A stretch of DNA of 64,000 nucleotides from Shimia sp. R9_2 (GCF_017743735.1 NZ_JAGHRO010000010.1:62001-126000); one strand, 5' to 3'; numbered from the stretch's first letter, positions 9,523-18,429 are shown. Program-made: numbers and translations. Notes: generated from the sequence alone by a model not told the origin.

Positions 9523-9537
9523 GAACATATGCAGAAC
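9523..9537. promoter_or_regulatory. Possible LexA (SOS) box, GAAC-N7-GAAC
   Basis: GAAC at 9523-9526 and GAAC at 9534-9537 are separated by seven bases (GTTC-N7-GTTC on the other strand), the LexA consensus of Rhodobacter-type alphaproteobacteria. It lies in the promoter region of the GFA gene. About two such matches are expected by chance in 64 kb, so position is the main argument. Confidence 0.35.
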
Positions 9538-9550
9538 ATGAATAAAGAAG

Positions 9551-9724
9551 CAAGCGCGCCGGAGGCAGAAAACCTCTGGCACCCCGCTTGAACAGCGACC
9601 GGCGGCTCCACACCGCCTGAACTTATTCGCATTGACCAGTCCCCGAATCTGGGTGGGGGTGGAGACCCCGCCCTGGGGGAGGGCCCTTAGAAATGGGAGG
9701 GGCTGGTCGGCTTCGCCGCCTGGT
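9551..9724. ncRNA. Structured RNA candidate between rpsA and the GFA gene
   Basis: No protein-like frame is present here, yet the stretch folds strongly. CAAGCG (9551-9556) and GCCGGAGG (9558-9565) pair with CCTCTGGC (9573-9580) and CGCTTG (9585-9590). A second domain closes with ACC+GGCGGC (9598-9606) against GCCGCC+GGT (9715-9724). Inside it GACCAG/CCCC (9634-9644) pairs with GGGGCTGGTC (9699-9708), and an apical hairpin forms between 9651-9658 and 9666-9673. The left strand leaves a 27-base bubble. A closing stem, large bubble and long apical arm resemble 6S RNA, but I cannot confirm that family. On the minus strand the first hairpin is followed by CTTCTTT, which favours that orientation with the hairpin as terminator. 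Confidence 0.35.
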
Positions 9725-9775
9725 AGATAGTGAAAACTGCGCCCATCAGGACCTCAGGACGACACCCCAGAAAGA

Positions 9776-9801
9776 AAACCCCGCCATTCCTGGCGGGGTT
9801 T
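9776..9801 (-). terminator. Rho-independent terminator of rpsA
   Basis: On the minus strand CCCCGCCA pairs with TGGCGGGG around GGAA and is followed by TTTTCTTTC. It lies about 33 bases past the rpsA stop. The 342-bp gap 9492-9833 holds this terminator, the structured RNA candidate and the LexA-like site, but no gene that I can see. Confidence 0.9.
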
Positions 9802-9833
9802 CCCAAGTCATAGAGCAAAAAGATCGGGTGATC

Positions 9834-11510
9834 TTACTCGTCGCCCTTGAGCGCTGCGCCCAGGATATCGCCGAGAGATGCGCCGGAGTCGGAAGACCCG
9901 TACTGTTCCACTGCTTCTTTTTCTTCTGCGATTTCGCGTGCCTTGATCGACAGGCCCAGACGACGGGTCTTGCTGTCGATGTTGGTGACGCGCACGTCGA
10001 TCTTGTCGCTGACAGAGAAACGCTCTGGGCGCTGCTCAGCACGGTCACGGGACAGGTCGGAGCGGCGGATGAAGGATTTCATGCCTTCGTATTCCACTTC
10101 GATGCCACCGTCTTCGATCGCGGTCACTTCAACAGTCACGATAGAGCCGCGCTTCACGCCGCCAACCGCATCTGCGAATTTGTCACCACCCAGTGCTTTG
10201 ATGGACAGGGAAATACGCTCTTTTTCAACGTCCACTTCGGAGACAACGGCCGAAACCATATCGCCTTTGCGGTAGTTCTGGATCGCATCTTCGCCACGCT
10301 CGTCCCAAGACAGGTCGGAGAGGTGCACCATGCCGTCGATCTCGCCTGGCAGGCCGATGAACAGACCGAATTCGGTGATGTTCTTGACTTCGCCATCGAC
10401 CTCGGTGCCCTCTGGATGTGTTTCTGCAAACACTTCCCATGGGTTGCGCATGGTCTGCTTGAGACCCAGAGACACGCGGCGCTTGGCACCGTCGATCTCC
10501 AGCACCATGACGTCCACTTCCTGAGAGGTGGAAACGATCTTGCCGGGGTGCACGTTTTTCTTGGTCCAGGACATCTCGGAGACGTGAACCAGACCTTCAA
10601 CGCCCGCTTCCAGCTCAACAAATGCACCGTAATCGGTGATGTTGGTCACGCGGCCTTTGTGCACGGACTCCAGTGGGTACTTCGCAGCAACCAGATCCCA
10701 TGGATCGTCTTGCAGCTGCTTCATGCCCAGGCTGATGCGGTGGGTTTCTTTGTTGATCTTGATGACCTGAACCTTAACGGTTTCACCGATCGTCAGGATC
10801 TCAGATGGGTGGTTCACACGACGCCATGCCATGTCGGTGACGTGCAGCAGGCCGTCTACGCCGCCCAGGTCAACGAATGCACCGTATTCGGTGATGTTCT
10901 TGACCACACCGTCCACAGCCTGACCTTCGGACAGGTTGCCGATAACTTCGGCGCGCTGTTCGGCGCGGGACTCTTCGAGGATCGCGCGGCGGGACACAAC
11001 GATGTTGCCACGGCGACGGTCCATTTTCAGGATCTGGAACGGCTGCTTCAGACCCATCAGAGGGCCAGCGTCACGTACGGGGCGTACGTCAACCTGGGAA
11101 CCTGGCAGGAAGGCCACGGCGCCGCCGAGGTCAACCGTGAAGCCGCCTTTAACGCGGCCGAAGATCGCGCCTTCAACGCGTGCATCGTCTGCGTAGGCTT
11201 TCTCAAGGCGATCCCATGCTTCTTCGCGGCGTGCCATCTCGCGGGAGATAACAGCTTCGCCACGGGCGTTTTCCGCCGCGCGCAGGTACACTTCCACTTC
11301 GTCGCCAACAGCGATTTCAGGAGCTTCACCAGGGTTTGCGAATTCTTTTAGCTCAACGCGGCCTTCCATTTTGTAGCCGACGTCGATGATGGCTTGGCCC
11401 GCTTCAATAGCGATGACTTTGCCTTTGACAACCGAACCCTCGTTCGGTGTGTCCATTTCGAAGCTTTCTTGGAGGAGGGCTTCGAATTCCTCCATGGTTG
11501 CGTTAGCCAT
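9834..11510 (-). CDS. rpsA: 30S ribosomal protein S1
   Basis: Ribosome-bound RNA chaperone of 558 aa that brings mRNA to the 30S subunit, essentially the same length as E. coli S1 (557 aa). Repeated S1 OB-fold units are easy to see: VVKGKVIAIEAGQAIIDVGYKMEG, then copies with VKNITEYGAFVDLGGVDGLLHVTDM, VTNITDYGAFVELEAGVEGLVHVSEM and VKNITEFGLFIGLPGEIDGMVHLSDL. The ATG at 11508-11510 (MANATMEEFEALLQ) follows AAGGAAG; an in-frame start further upstream at 11636 has no family support. It ends in a strong terminator. In many alphaproteobacteria rpsA follows cmk. Here cmk is 1.8 kb away with other genes between. Confidence 0.97.
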   Translation of the reverse strand: MANATMEEFEALLQESFEMDTPNEGSVVKGKVIAIEAGQAIIDVGYKMEGRVELKEFANPGEAPEIAVGDEVEVYLRAAENARGEAVISREMARREEAWDRLEKAYADDARVEGAIFGRVKGGFTVDLGGAVAFLPGSQVDVRPVRDAGPLMGLKQPFQILKMDRRRGNIVVSRRAILEESRAEQRAEVIGNLSEGQAVDGVVKNITEYGAFVDLGGVDGLLHVTDMAWRRVNHPSEILTIGETVKVQVIKINKETHRISLGMKQLQDDPWDLVAAKYPLESVHKGRVTNITDYGAFVELEAGVEGLVHVSEMSWTKKNVHPGKIVSTSQEVDVMVLEIDGAKRRVSLGLKQTMRNPWEVFAETHPEGTEVDGEVKNITEFGLFIGLPGEIDGMVHLSDLSWDERGEDAIQNYRKGDMVSAVVSEVDVEKERISLSIKALGGDKFADAVGGVKRGSIVTVEVTAIEDGGIEVEYEGMKSFIRRSDLSRDRAEQRPERFSVSDKIDVRVTNIDSKTRRLGLSIKAREIAEEKEAVEQYGSSDSGASLGDILGAALKGDE

Positions 11511-11728
11511 GTGGCGTTTACTTCCTTTACAAACGTTTTTTCTGGCCGTGCGGTTGTCTCCGCCGGTCTTGGTTGGCGTCCGCCTTCTGGCAGAACAATT
11601 TGGTCTTGGGCACGCCAACAACGAGAAAACACACAAAAAACAAAGAGGGCCGGTGCGTCCGACCCTGCTCGTCTCATTGTTTTATGGCATTTGCGCCTTA
11701 TAGACGTGTGCTTCTTAACGACAATCAC

Positions 11729-11995
11729 CTATGTGGGCAAGCCGATTCCGCGCACCACCCGATCTCGGCGTAGTGTCGCCTGTTCAATTGTATTCAGCCG
11801 CTCAAGCGCCGCCTCCGGATCTCGCGTACCGCCGGCCTTCTTCCAGATACCGATGGCGGATGCAGGGCTCCATGGCAACGCCGCCACGCTCAACCATTGG
11901 CGCAACTCGGGTGGCAAAGCATCATAGGCTTGCATCGTATTCCCCTGGCGTCGTCGCCCTTTCAAGCTGCTGTTGAGATTTTTTTGCATATCCAC
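11729..11995 (-). CDS. Small conserved protein, DUF6525-like
   Basis: An 88-aa basic protein upstream of rpsA on the same strand. It reads MDMQKNLNSSLKGRRRQGN, then MQAYDALPPELRQWL and AALPWSPASAIGIWKKAGGTRDPEAALERL. The arrangement, a basic N-terminal RRR stretch followed by a DxLPPELRxWL motif and an ALPWSP motif, matches small proteins of unknown function common in Rhodobacteraceae (DUF6525 as I recall it). The start may be at residue 1, 3 or 21. The recurrent N-terminal basic part in relatives favours the long form. No function can be given. Confidence 0.6.
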   Translation of the reverse strand: MDMQKNLNSSLKGRRRQGNTMQAYDALPPELRQWLSVAALPWSPASAIGIWKKAGGTRDPEAALERLNTIEQATLRRDRVVRGIGLPT

Positions 11996-12113
11996 TCTGC
12001 CTTCACATCAATATGTTACGTTATTACATATCTATGAGAGTAAATAACAAGCCAGAAATGCAAATCAGCGGCGCCCAACCCGAGCACCGCTGCAATAGCG
12101 CTATCGCCCGCTA

Positions 12114-12749
12114 TCAAGCGAGTGTTTTGACCAGAGTCTCTCGCGACTTACGAACTTTCGGCATCGGCAGCAGCCAATCCGCGCCTTCTTCGCGATAGCC
12201 AAGCGGCAACAGCGTAACGGATTTCAAGCCAAGCTCCTTAAGCCCCATGATCTGATCCACAGCATTCGCATCAAACCCTTCCATCGGGCAGCAATCCACT
12301 TCAAGTTCTGCCGCCGCCAGCATTGCAAACCCCAAAGCAATATAGGCCTGACGGGCTGCGTGATCGTGGTTTACGGCGGACTCGCGGGGCAAATAGGCGC
12401 CTTTGAGGTTCTCGTAGTACTGCGTGATCATCGGGTTTTCGCCGCGCAGTTCTTCCATATGCGCGCGAACCGCATCGATCCGCTCTGCGGAGTAATTGTC
12501 CCACGCAGCAAAAACGAGCAGATGGCTACACTCGGTGATCTGGCTTTGATCCCAGCCCACTTTGCGGATTTCTTCCCGCATCGCATCTTGCGTCACCACA
12601 AACACCTCAAACGGCTGCATGCCGCTGGACGTCGGCGCCATGCGGATTGCTTCCAAAATGGCCTCTACTTTTTCTTCAGAAACCGCTTTTGCAGGGTCCA
12701 TTTTCTTGGTGGCATAGCGCCAGGACATCAAGTCTTTGAGGGAGGTCAT
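12114..12749 (-). CDS. NAD(P)H-dependent nitroreductase family oxidoreductase
   Basis: FMN-binding cytosolic reductase of 211 aa, probably a homodimer, reducing nitro compounds or quinones. Typical features are LMSWRYATKKMDP (FMN phosphate contact) and IRMAPTSSGMQPFEVFVV (FMN-binding PSSxNxQP-like loop). Near the C-terminus come the GFDANAVDQIMGL region and LLPLGYREEGADWL. The ATG at 12747-12749 follows AAAGAAAGATC; a GTG 24 bases upstream, directly behind AGGAGG, is an alternative. It is divergent from an HxlR regulator, the usual pairing for inducible nitroreductases (NfsB/YdgI-like). Confidence 0.9.
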   Translation of the reverse strand: MTSLKDLMSWRYATKKMDPAKAVSEEKVEAILEAIRMAPTSSGMQPFEVFVVTQDAMREEIRKVGWDQSQITECSHLLVFAAWDNYSAERIDAVRAHMEELRGENPMITQYYENLKGAYLPRESAVNHDHAARQAYIALGFAMLAAAELEVDCCPMEGFDANAVDQIMGLKELGLKSVTLLPLGYREEGADWLLPMPKVRKSRETLVKTLA

Positions 12750-12800
12750 TTTTGATCTTTCTTTCTCTTTCACCCCTCCTGCAGTCGAGCCGCCAGGGGT

Positions 12801-12842
12801 GGTATATTTTCGATACTGACGATATAGAAAGAACTAAATACC
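12801..12842. promoter_or_regulatory. Divergent promoter/operator between nitroreductase and HxlR genes
   Basis: The 155-bp gap holds an AT-rich core with outer inverted ends GGTAT (12801-12805) and ATACC (12838-12842) and repeated CGATA units at 12811 and 12820. HxlR proteins usually bind such imperfect palindromes in shared promoter regions to control themselves and the divergent gene. The repeat is weak, so the exact operator is uncertain. Confidence 0.4.
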
Positions 12843-12904
12843 GCTGCAAGAAGTCACATTCTCGTTCCCCGGTCACACGAAGGGAACCACCCCAGGAGTC
12901 TCAC

Positions 12905-13291
12905 ATGCCAGATGCAACGCAAAAGACGCAGTGCCCGGAATGCCAACGCATCAACGAAGTTCTGAGCAGAGTTGGTGACCGCTGGTCTGTTTTGATTGTG
13001 ATGTCGCTTGGCGAATACGGTGTCTTGCGCTTCAACGAGCTCAAACGCCGACTAGGTATTTCGCAACGGATGCTGTCGCTGACCCTGCGCGAGCTGGAGC
13101 GCGACGGGCTGGTCAGCCGCACATACCACCCAACGATTCCTCCCAAAGTGGAATACGCTCTAACAGATTTGGGGCATTCGTTTTTAGAGCCTGTAAAAGC
13201 GATGGGATACTGGGCGTTGGAAAACCTGCCCACCATTGATGCGGCACGGGAAATCAATGATCGGGAAGCGGCGCTGAAGGACAGTGCCTGA
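12905..13291 (+). CDS. HxlR family winged-helix transcriptional regulator
   Basis: DNA-binding protein of 128 aa. A Cys pair at the N-terminus (QCPECQRINEVLSRVGDRWSVLIVM) leads into the HxlR winged helix: LRFNELKRRLGISQRMLSLTLRELERDGLVSRTYHPTIPPKVEYALTDLG. Cys residues in this position sense reactive electrophiles in several characterised members (YodB, HypR). The ATG at 12905 is preceded by CAGGAGTCTCAC. An in-frame start upstream at 12752 would cross the divergent promoter and is rejected. Probable target: the divergent nitroreductase and itself. It converges on cmk with only six bases between stops. Confidence 0.92.
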   Translation: MPDATQKTQCPECQRINEVLSRVGDRWSVLIVMSLGEYGVLRFNELKRRLGISQRMLSLTLRELERDGLVSRTYHPTIPPKVEYALTDLGHSFLEPVKAMGYWALENLPTIDAAREINDREAALKDSA

Positions 13292-13297
13292 GGCCTA

Positions 13298-13906
13298 TCA
13301 GCTCCGCTGCGCCTTCACCGCATCGATAGCTGCTTGAACCGCCGCCTCGATGGCCAAGTCAGACGTATCAATCAGAACCGCATCCTCCGCAGGCTTCATG
13401 GGCGCCTCGGCCCGCTCGGCATCACGTGCATCGCGCTCTTTCACATCAGCCAGAACAGCGTCTCGCGTCGTTTCGTGTCCCTTGCCGACGAGCTCAAGAT
13501 ATCGACGCTCCGCCCGCACCTCCGCACTGGCGGTCACATAAAGCTTAGCGTCCGCCTCCGGACAAATAACGGTTCCGATATCGCGCCCATCCAGCACAGC
13601 TCCCCCTGCCCGGCCGGCGAAAGCGCGCTGAAAATCAATCAGTGCCGCGCGCACCTCCGCTATTACCGCTACGCGGCTTGCAGCCTGCGCAACCTCTGGC
13701 GTGCGCAGATTTTCCGCAGCCAGGTCCTCCGCCGTCAGCGCTTTCGCTGCATCAATCGGGTCTGTGCCATCCAGTGTGCGCGCGCCCACGGCGCGATACA
13801 AAAGCCCGGTATCAAGATGCGCAAAACCGAAATGCGCAGCAATTGCTTTGGAAATTGTGCCTTTTCCAGCCGCCGCCGGTCCATCAATCGCAATGGTGAA
13901 TCGCAT
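13298..13906 (-). CDS. cmk: Cytidylate kinase
   Basis: Phosphorylates CMP and dCMP with ATP in the cytosol. The protein is 202 aa, within the 200-230 aa family range. It starts [20 protein letters not shown], with the P-loop GPAAAGKGT at 9-17. The [18 protein letters not shown] substrate motif follows, then [24 protein letters not shown] and the [25 protein letters not shown] lid. The ATG at 13904-13906 is chosen because the P-loop starts at residue 9 as usual. An upstream in-frame start at 14002 is not supported. No aroA neighbour is seen, and the gene is separated from rpsA. Confidence 0.95.
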   Translation of the reverse strand: MRFTIAIDGPAAAGKGTISKAIAAHFGFAHLDTGLLYRAVGARTLDGTDPIDAAKALTAEDLAAENLRTPEVAQAASRVAVIAEVRAALIDFQRAFAGRAGGAVLDGRDIGTVICPEADAKLYVTASAEVRAERRYLELVGKGHETTRDAVLADVKERDARDAERAEAPMKPAEDAVLIDTSDLAIEAAVQAAIDAVKAQRS

Positions 13907-14137
13907 CGCTTCGCCTTTTCGCATGCGCTCCTGACTAGCAGCAGAGAGCTTTGAAGTTGATGCGGGCCTACACCACAGCCACCTTGGGGCGCAAGCTGGC
14001 ACGCCACCAAAATTCGCACCGCCAGCAAATCTTAATATTACAGAATATGAATTTCACGTGGGTTCGCCGCACCTCCGTTGACTTGCTGCAAGTCTACGAC
14101 CAATACACCGCTAAATGAATTCAATGGCGGGGATAGC

Positions 14138-15736
14138 ATGCGCGCAGCAGATGTGATTGCGAAACGGTTGTATGAGCAAGGATGCCGTTGGGCCTTTGGT
14201 ATGCCTGGAGGCGAAGTGCTGACACTTTTGGATGCACTGGATAAAGCCGGAATCGAATTTGTCCTCTGCCGTCACGAAAACGCTGCGGGCTTTATGGCAG
14301 AAGCCACCTATCACCGCACTGGCGCACCAGGCATTTTGCTCACGACTGTTGGCCCTGGTGCCTTAAACGGAGTGAATGTCGTGGAAAATGCGCGTGAAGA
14401 TCGCGTGCCGATGATTGTACTGACCGGATGCGTCGATCCGGACACAGCCCAAGTCTACACCCACCAAGTCCTGGATCAGACAAAGGTTTTTGAGAGTGTC
14501 ACCAAGGCGAGCTTTACGCTCAACGCGAAGGCAGCCCATGTGATCATCGACAAAGCCATTGGCATCGCCACCGAAGGGCGCCCGGGCCCAGTCCACATTG
14601 ATGTCCCGATTTCCGTGGCGAATGCGCCCTCTGAAGGGGAAGGCGTGATGCGCCGCCCGGCCCTTTCGGTCGCACCGGCAGGGCCCGAGCTAGATGCAGC
14701 CCGCACCGCTCTCGCAAACGCAAAGAAGCCACTCATTGTAGCAGGCGTCGACGCCCTGTCTGAGGCTGGAGCCAGCGCAGTCCAGCAGGCGGCAGAACTC
14801 TTAGGCGCGCCGGTCATCACCACCTACAAAGCCAAAGGGCTAATGCCCGAAGATCATCCGCTTGCACTCGGCGGTGCGGGCCTCTCCCCAAAAGCTGACA
14901 AGTTTTTATTGCCGCTTGTCAAAGAAGCCGATGTCATTCTCGCTATTGGTTATGACCCCATCGAAATGCGGATCGGCTGGCAAAATCCTTGGGATCCCGA
15001 GACGCAAGTGGTCATCGACATAACAGCCGAGCCGAACCACCACTATATGCATCAGTCCAGCCACAATATTGTTGGGGATTGCGCCGCCTCTGTTGCTGCG
15101 CTGCTTCCAGACAACGCGCGCAACGGCTGGTCAGGCTCCACAATCTCAGACACCCAAAATGCCTTGGCGGCAGCGTTTCCAGCCGGTGAAACCTGGGGGC
15201 CAGCACAAGCCATCTCAATATGTCAGCACGTTTTGCCGGCGGACACGCTGGCCACGGCGGACAGCGGCGCACATCGCATTCTTCTCAGCCAAATGTGGAC
15301 ATGCCGCTTCCCGCGCGCGCTCACGCAGTCCTCAGGGTTTTGTACCATGGGTTGCGCCGTACCGCTCGCCATTGGCGCTCAGCTTGTTGAACCGGATCGT
15401 ACCGTGGTGTCCTTCAGCGGAGATGCAGGCTTTCTCATGGTCGTGGGTGAACTCGCAACAGCCGCGGAACACAACCTGAAAACCATCTTCGTTGTGTTCG
15501 ACGACGCCTCCCTGGCTCTTATCGAGCTGAAACAACGCGAGCGCAAACTCGACAATGTTGGCGTGGATTTCAAAGGAACCGACATGGCGGCCGTTGGGCG
15601 CGCTTTCGGTGGCAACGGTGTGAGTGTTTCCAGCGAAGCGGAATTGCGCCAGGCACTGAACGATGCGCAATCCGCTGAAACTTTCACAGTTATTGCGGTT
15701 CAAATTGACCGGAAAGCCTATGACAATGCCTTCTAA
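14138..15736 (+). CDS. Thiamine diphosphate-dependent enzyme, acetolactate synthase-like
   Basis: ThDP enzyme of 532 aa. The N-terminal pyrimidine domain holds the catalytic Glu in LCRHENAAGFMAEA (E47). A central Rossmann-like domain follows, and the C-terminal pyrophosphate domain has SFSGDAGFLMVVGELATAAEHNLKTIFVVFDDASLALIELKQ, a GDxGF variant of the ThDP/Mg motif. The first ATG with a good leader (GGGGATAGC) is at 14138. Its last 17 bases overlap the next gene, a family III CoA-transferase. That pairing resembles oxalyl-CoA decarboxylase with formyl-CoA transferase, but the sequence lacks features that would let me call oxc. It may act on a 2-oxoacid or acyl-CoA. It is not clearly the biosynthetic IlvB. 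Confidence 0.85.
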   Translation: MRAADVIAKRLYEQGCRWAFGMPGGEVLTLLDALDKAGIEFVLCRHENAAGFMAEATYHRTGAPGILLTTVGPGALNGVNVVENAREDRVPMIVLTGCVDPDTAQVYTHQVLDQTKVFESVTKASFTLNAKAAHVIIDKAIGIATEGRPGPVHIDVPISVANAPSEGEGVMRRPALSVAPAGPELDAARTALANAKKPLIVAGVDALSEAGASAVQQAAELLGAPVITTYKAKGLMPEDHPLALGGAGLSPKADKFLLPLVKEADVILAIGYDPIEMRIGWQNPWDPETQVVIDITAEPNHHYMHQSSHNIVGDCAASVAALLPDNARNGWSGSTISDTQNALAAAFPAGETWGPAQAISICQHVLPADTLATADSGAHRILLSQMWTCRFPRALTQSSGFCTMGCAVPLAIGAQLVEPDRTVVSFSGDAGFLMVVGELATAAEHNLKTIFVVFDDASLALIELKQRERKLDNVGVDFKGTDMAAVGRAFGGNGVSVSSEAELRQALNDAQSAETFTVIAVQIDRKAYDNAF

Positions 15737-16940
15737 TCCTAATGCCCCCCGCGCGCTTGAAGGCGTATTGGTTCTCGATCTCAGCCGCATTCTTGCGGGC
15801 CCGACAGCCACCCAGCTTCTGGGCGATCTCGGCGCGACTGTCATCAAAATCGAAAATCCAATCACTGGCGGCGATGACACGCGCCGCTGGGGCCCACCCT
15901 ACGCAGAAACGACAGACGGCCAAAGTGATCTGAGCGCCTACTTCATGGCCGCCAATCGCAACAAATTCTCGGTGGCCGCAGATCTCTCGACCACTGAGGG
16001 GCAAGAGCTTGTCAAACAGATCGCGGCTCAAGCTCAGATCGTGATTGAGAACTACAAGCCCGGGGGTCTCAAAAAGTATGGGCTCGATTACGCCGCGCTG
16101 AGTGAGATCAACCCGAGCCTCGTCTATTGTTCGATTTCTGGTTTCGGCCAGACCGGTCCCAACCGGGAACGGCCCGGCTATGACCTCATGGCGCAAGGTT
16201 TTGGGGGCATCATGTCCATCACAGGTGATCCAGATGGTGCGCCCATGAAGGTGGGCGTCGGCATCGCCGATGTCATGTGCGGCATGTACGCCACCGTTGG
16301 CATGTTGGCCGCTCTACGCCACGCAGAAGCCACCGGCGAGGGACAACAGATCGACTTGGCATTGGTGGACAGCCAGATGGCGTGGCTTGTCAATGAAGGT
16401 ACAAACTACCTGACATCCGGCAAGACGCCGAAACGGCGCGGAAATGGGCACCCTAATATTGCGCCCTACAATGTTTTTGCCACCAAAGACGGCCATATCA
16501 TCCTAGCCGTAGGAAATGACACGCAATTTCAATCTTTCTGCCGTGCCTTTAATTGCAGCGATTTGGCTGCGGATCCGCGTTTTGCAACAAATCCGCTGCG
16601 CCTGGAGAACCGCGTTGCGCTGGAAACCGCCGTTTCTGAAACAATTGGCGCCCATTCCTCGCAAGAGACCCTCGCAATGTTGCAAGCTCAGGGCGTGCCC
16701 TGCGGCCCCATACACACCGTTGAAGAAGCCCTCACATCGCCGCAGGCCATAGAAAGAGGCGCTGTTGTCAAGGTTTCAGCCGAAGCAACCAGCGCCGGTA
16801 CCGTAAATCTGCTGGGCAATCCGCTCAAATTCTCTAAAACGCCGATTCAATATGCAAAAGCACCGCCAAAATTTGGAGAAGACACCGAAAATGTATTTGA
16901 CCTGCTGTCGCAACACATGAGCCAAAGCCAATCACAATAG
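15720..16940 (+). CDS. CaiB/BaiF (family III) CoA-transferase
   Basis: Transfers CoA between carboxylic acids through an aspartyl-CoA thioester in the cytosol. The protein is 406 aa. Family signs are LEGVLVLDLSRILAGPTATQLLGDLGA at the N-terminus and VIKIENPITGGDDTRRWGPP. SISGFGQTGPNRERPGYDLMAQG carries the catalytic Asp (D155 in GYD). HPNIAPYNVFATKDGHIILAVGND starts the second domain. The ATG at 15720 lies within the end of the ThDP enzyme gene (a second in-frame ATG is at 15726), so the two are coupled and probably work on one substrate. The donor and acceptor acids cannot be read from sequence. Confidence 0.92.
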   Translation: MTMPSNPNAPRALEGVLVLDLSRILAGPTATQLLGDLGATVIKIENPITGGDDTRRWGPPYAETTDGQSDLSAYFMAANRNKFSVAADLSTTEGQELVKQIAAQAQIVIENYKPGGLKKYGLDYAALSEINPSLVYCSISGFGQTGPNRERPGYDLMAQGFGGIMSITGDPDGAPMKVGVGIADVMCGMYATVGMLAALRHAEATGEGQQIDLALVDSQMAWLVNEGTNYLTSGKTPKRRGNGHPNIAPYNVFATKDGHIILAVGNDTQFQSFCRAFNCSDLAADPRFATNPLRLENRVALETAVSETIGAHSSQETLAMLQAQGVPCGPIHTVEEALTSPQAIERGAVVKVSAEATSAGTVNLLGNPLKFSKTPIQYAKAPPKFGEDTENVFDLLSQHMSQSQSQ

Positions 16941-17049
16941 GTTGAGATCCAATCACCTTTTCGAGCCATAACGTTTTGGTGATGTGCGCGTATTTGGTGC
17001 CCAACCTATAATTTTTCAAACTGTCTTGAAGCGTCCGAAAGGTTTCATA

Positions 17050-18414
17050 ATGCTGACCGATATCAGTGCCTGCGAGGTAAGTCTGTCTAACGAGGAGGCC
17101 TTGAGCGCATGGAACAATGTTATTCTTGGTGTCTTATCACATGGCCAAACAACCGGTGACCATCTCAACCGCCTGCTAACCCTGGCTCCTGATTTTGCGA
17201 TGGGCCACGCCATGAAGGGCCTGAGCTGCTTGATGCTCGGCCGCCGTGAGCTGGTCAGCGTTGCGCAATCCGCGAGCGATGATGCGCAGCGTGCTCTGAC
17301 GCAAGGCGGCGCCACAGAGCGTGAACGTCTTTGGTGTGCCGCACTGACGGATTGGCTGGCCGGCAAGCCTTCTCAATCTGTGGTGCGCATGGAGGAAGCG
17401 CTGCGCCTCAATCATGCCGACACGATCAGCATGAAGCTCTCACATGGCATTCGTTTTATGCTCGGCGACAGCCAAGGCATGCTGCGGTCGATCGAACGCG
17501 TGATCAGCGCCCACGGGGTTGCACATCCGCTCTACGGATACGCACTGGGATGTCACGCCTTCGCACTTGAAGAAAACGGTCGGTATGAGCGCGCTGAACA
17601 CGTCGGCCTGCGTGGGCTTGAATTCGCCGCAGACGACGCTTGGGGTCTTCATGCTGTGGCGCATGTTTATGACATGACACATCAGACCGACAGTGGCATC
17701 TCACTCATCGACAGCAATCTCGATGCGTGGAACCACTGCAACAACTTCCGGTTCCATGTCTGGTGGCACAAGGCCATTCTTCACCTGGATCAGGGCGACA
17801 TTGGCACGGTTCTGGACCTCTACGACACCAAAGTGCGCGATGAGAAAACCGACGACTATCGCGACTTTTCAAATGCAAGCTCCCTACTAATGCGCCTTGA
17901 ACTTGAAGGTGTTGATGTGGGAGATCGCTGGGTTGAATTGGCCAACCTTGCAGAGAAGCGCTCTGATGATGGCTGCCTGACCTTCGCCGATATGCACTAC
18001 ATGCTTGCGCTGATCGGTGAAACCCGCCCTGACGCCGTCGCGCGCCTGAATGCCCGCGTGGCCGAAAACGCCAAAAAAGAAGATGAAATGGCACGCGTAA
18101 TGCTCTCGCCAGGTGTGGCGACCTCCGAAGGTCTGGCTGCCTTTGGCGAAGCAAACTACGCGTCTGCCTTCTCCCACCTGCGCGCGGCACAGACCAACTT
18201 CCAATCCATGGGAGGCAGTCACGCACAGCGCGATATCTTCGAACGCCTCACCATCGAAGCCGGTCTGCGAGCTGGTCATTTGGCGGAAACCGAAGCGCTG
18301 CTGCGAGCACGCACAGGGCTGCGCGGCGGACATGAAGACGCATTTGGCGCATCACGCATGGCCCAAATCGCCGAGTTGCGCACGTTGGCGACCCCATCGA
18401 CGGCAGCAAACTAA
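17050..18414 (+). CDS. TPR-containing protein related to the TTC38 family
   Basis: Predicted soluble helical repeat protein of 454 aa. Helix pairs with TPR spacing run through most of its length, for example NRLLTLAPDFAMGHAMKGLSCLMLG, MKLSHGIRFMLGDSQGMLRSIERVI, YGYALGCHAFALEENGRYERAEHVGLRGLE and DDAWGLHAVAHVYDMTHQTDSGI. The HAVAHVYDM and NNFRFHVWWHKAIL segments resemble the conserved core of bacterial homologues of human TTC38. The ATG at 17050 (MLTDISACEVSL) is preferred over an upstream start at 16984. It stands 15 bases before opgC and may be cotranscribed. Function unknown. Confidence 0.75.
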   Translation: MLTDISACEVSLSNEEALSAWNNVILGVLSHGQTTGDHLNRLLTLAPDFAMGHAMKGLSCLMLGRRELVSVAQSASDDAQRALTQGGATERERLWCAALTDWLAGKPSQSVVRMEEALRLNHADTISMKLSHGIRFMLGDSQGMLRSIERVISAHGVAHPLYGYALGCHAFALEENGRYERAEHVGLRGLEFAADDAWGLHAVAHVYDMTHQTDSGISLIDSNLDAWNHCNNFRFHVWWHKAILHLDQGDIGTVLDLYDTKVRDEKTDDYRDFSNASSLLMRLELEGVDVGDRWVELANLAEKRSDDGCLTFADMHYMLALIGETRPDAVARLNARVAENAKKEDEMARVMLSPGVATSEGLAAFGEANYASAFSHLRAAQTNFQSMGGSHAQRDIFERLTIEAGLRAGHLAETEALLRARTGLRGGHEDAFGASRMAQIAELRTLATPSTAAN

Positions 18415-18429
18415 GTCTGGACGAGGACT

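Noticed and set aside
9693-11351. Long open frame (552 codons) on the plus strand opposite rpsA
   Set aside because: It is the complement of the repeated, codon-biased S1 gene, has no family-like sequence, and is rich in His/Phe/Val as typical of antisense readings.
14138-15736. Calling the ThDP enzyme oxalyl-CoA decarboxylase because of its CoA-transferase neighbour
   Set aside because: No Oxc-specific motif could be recognised, so the broader family name is safer.
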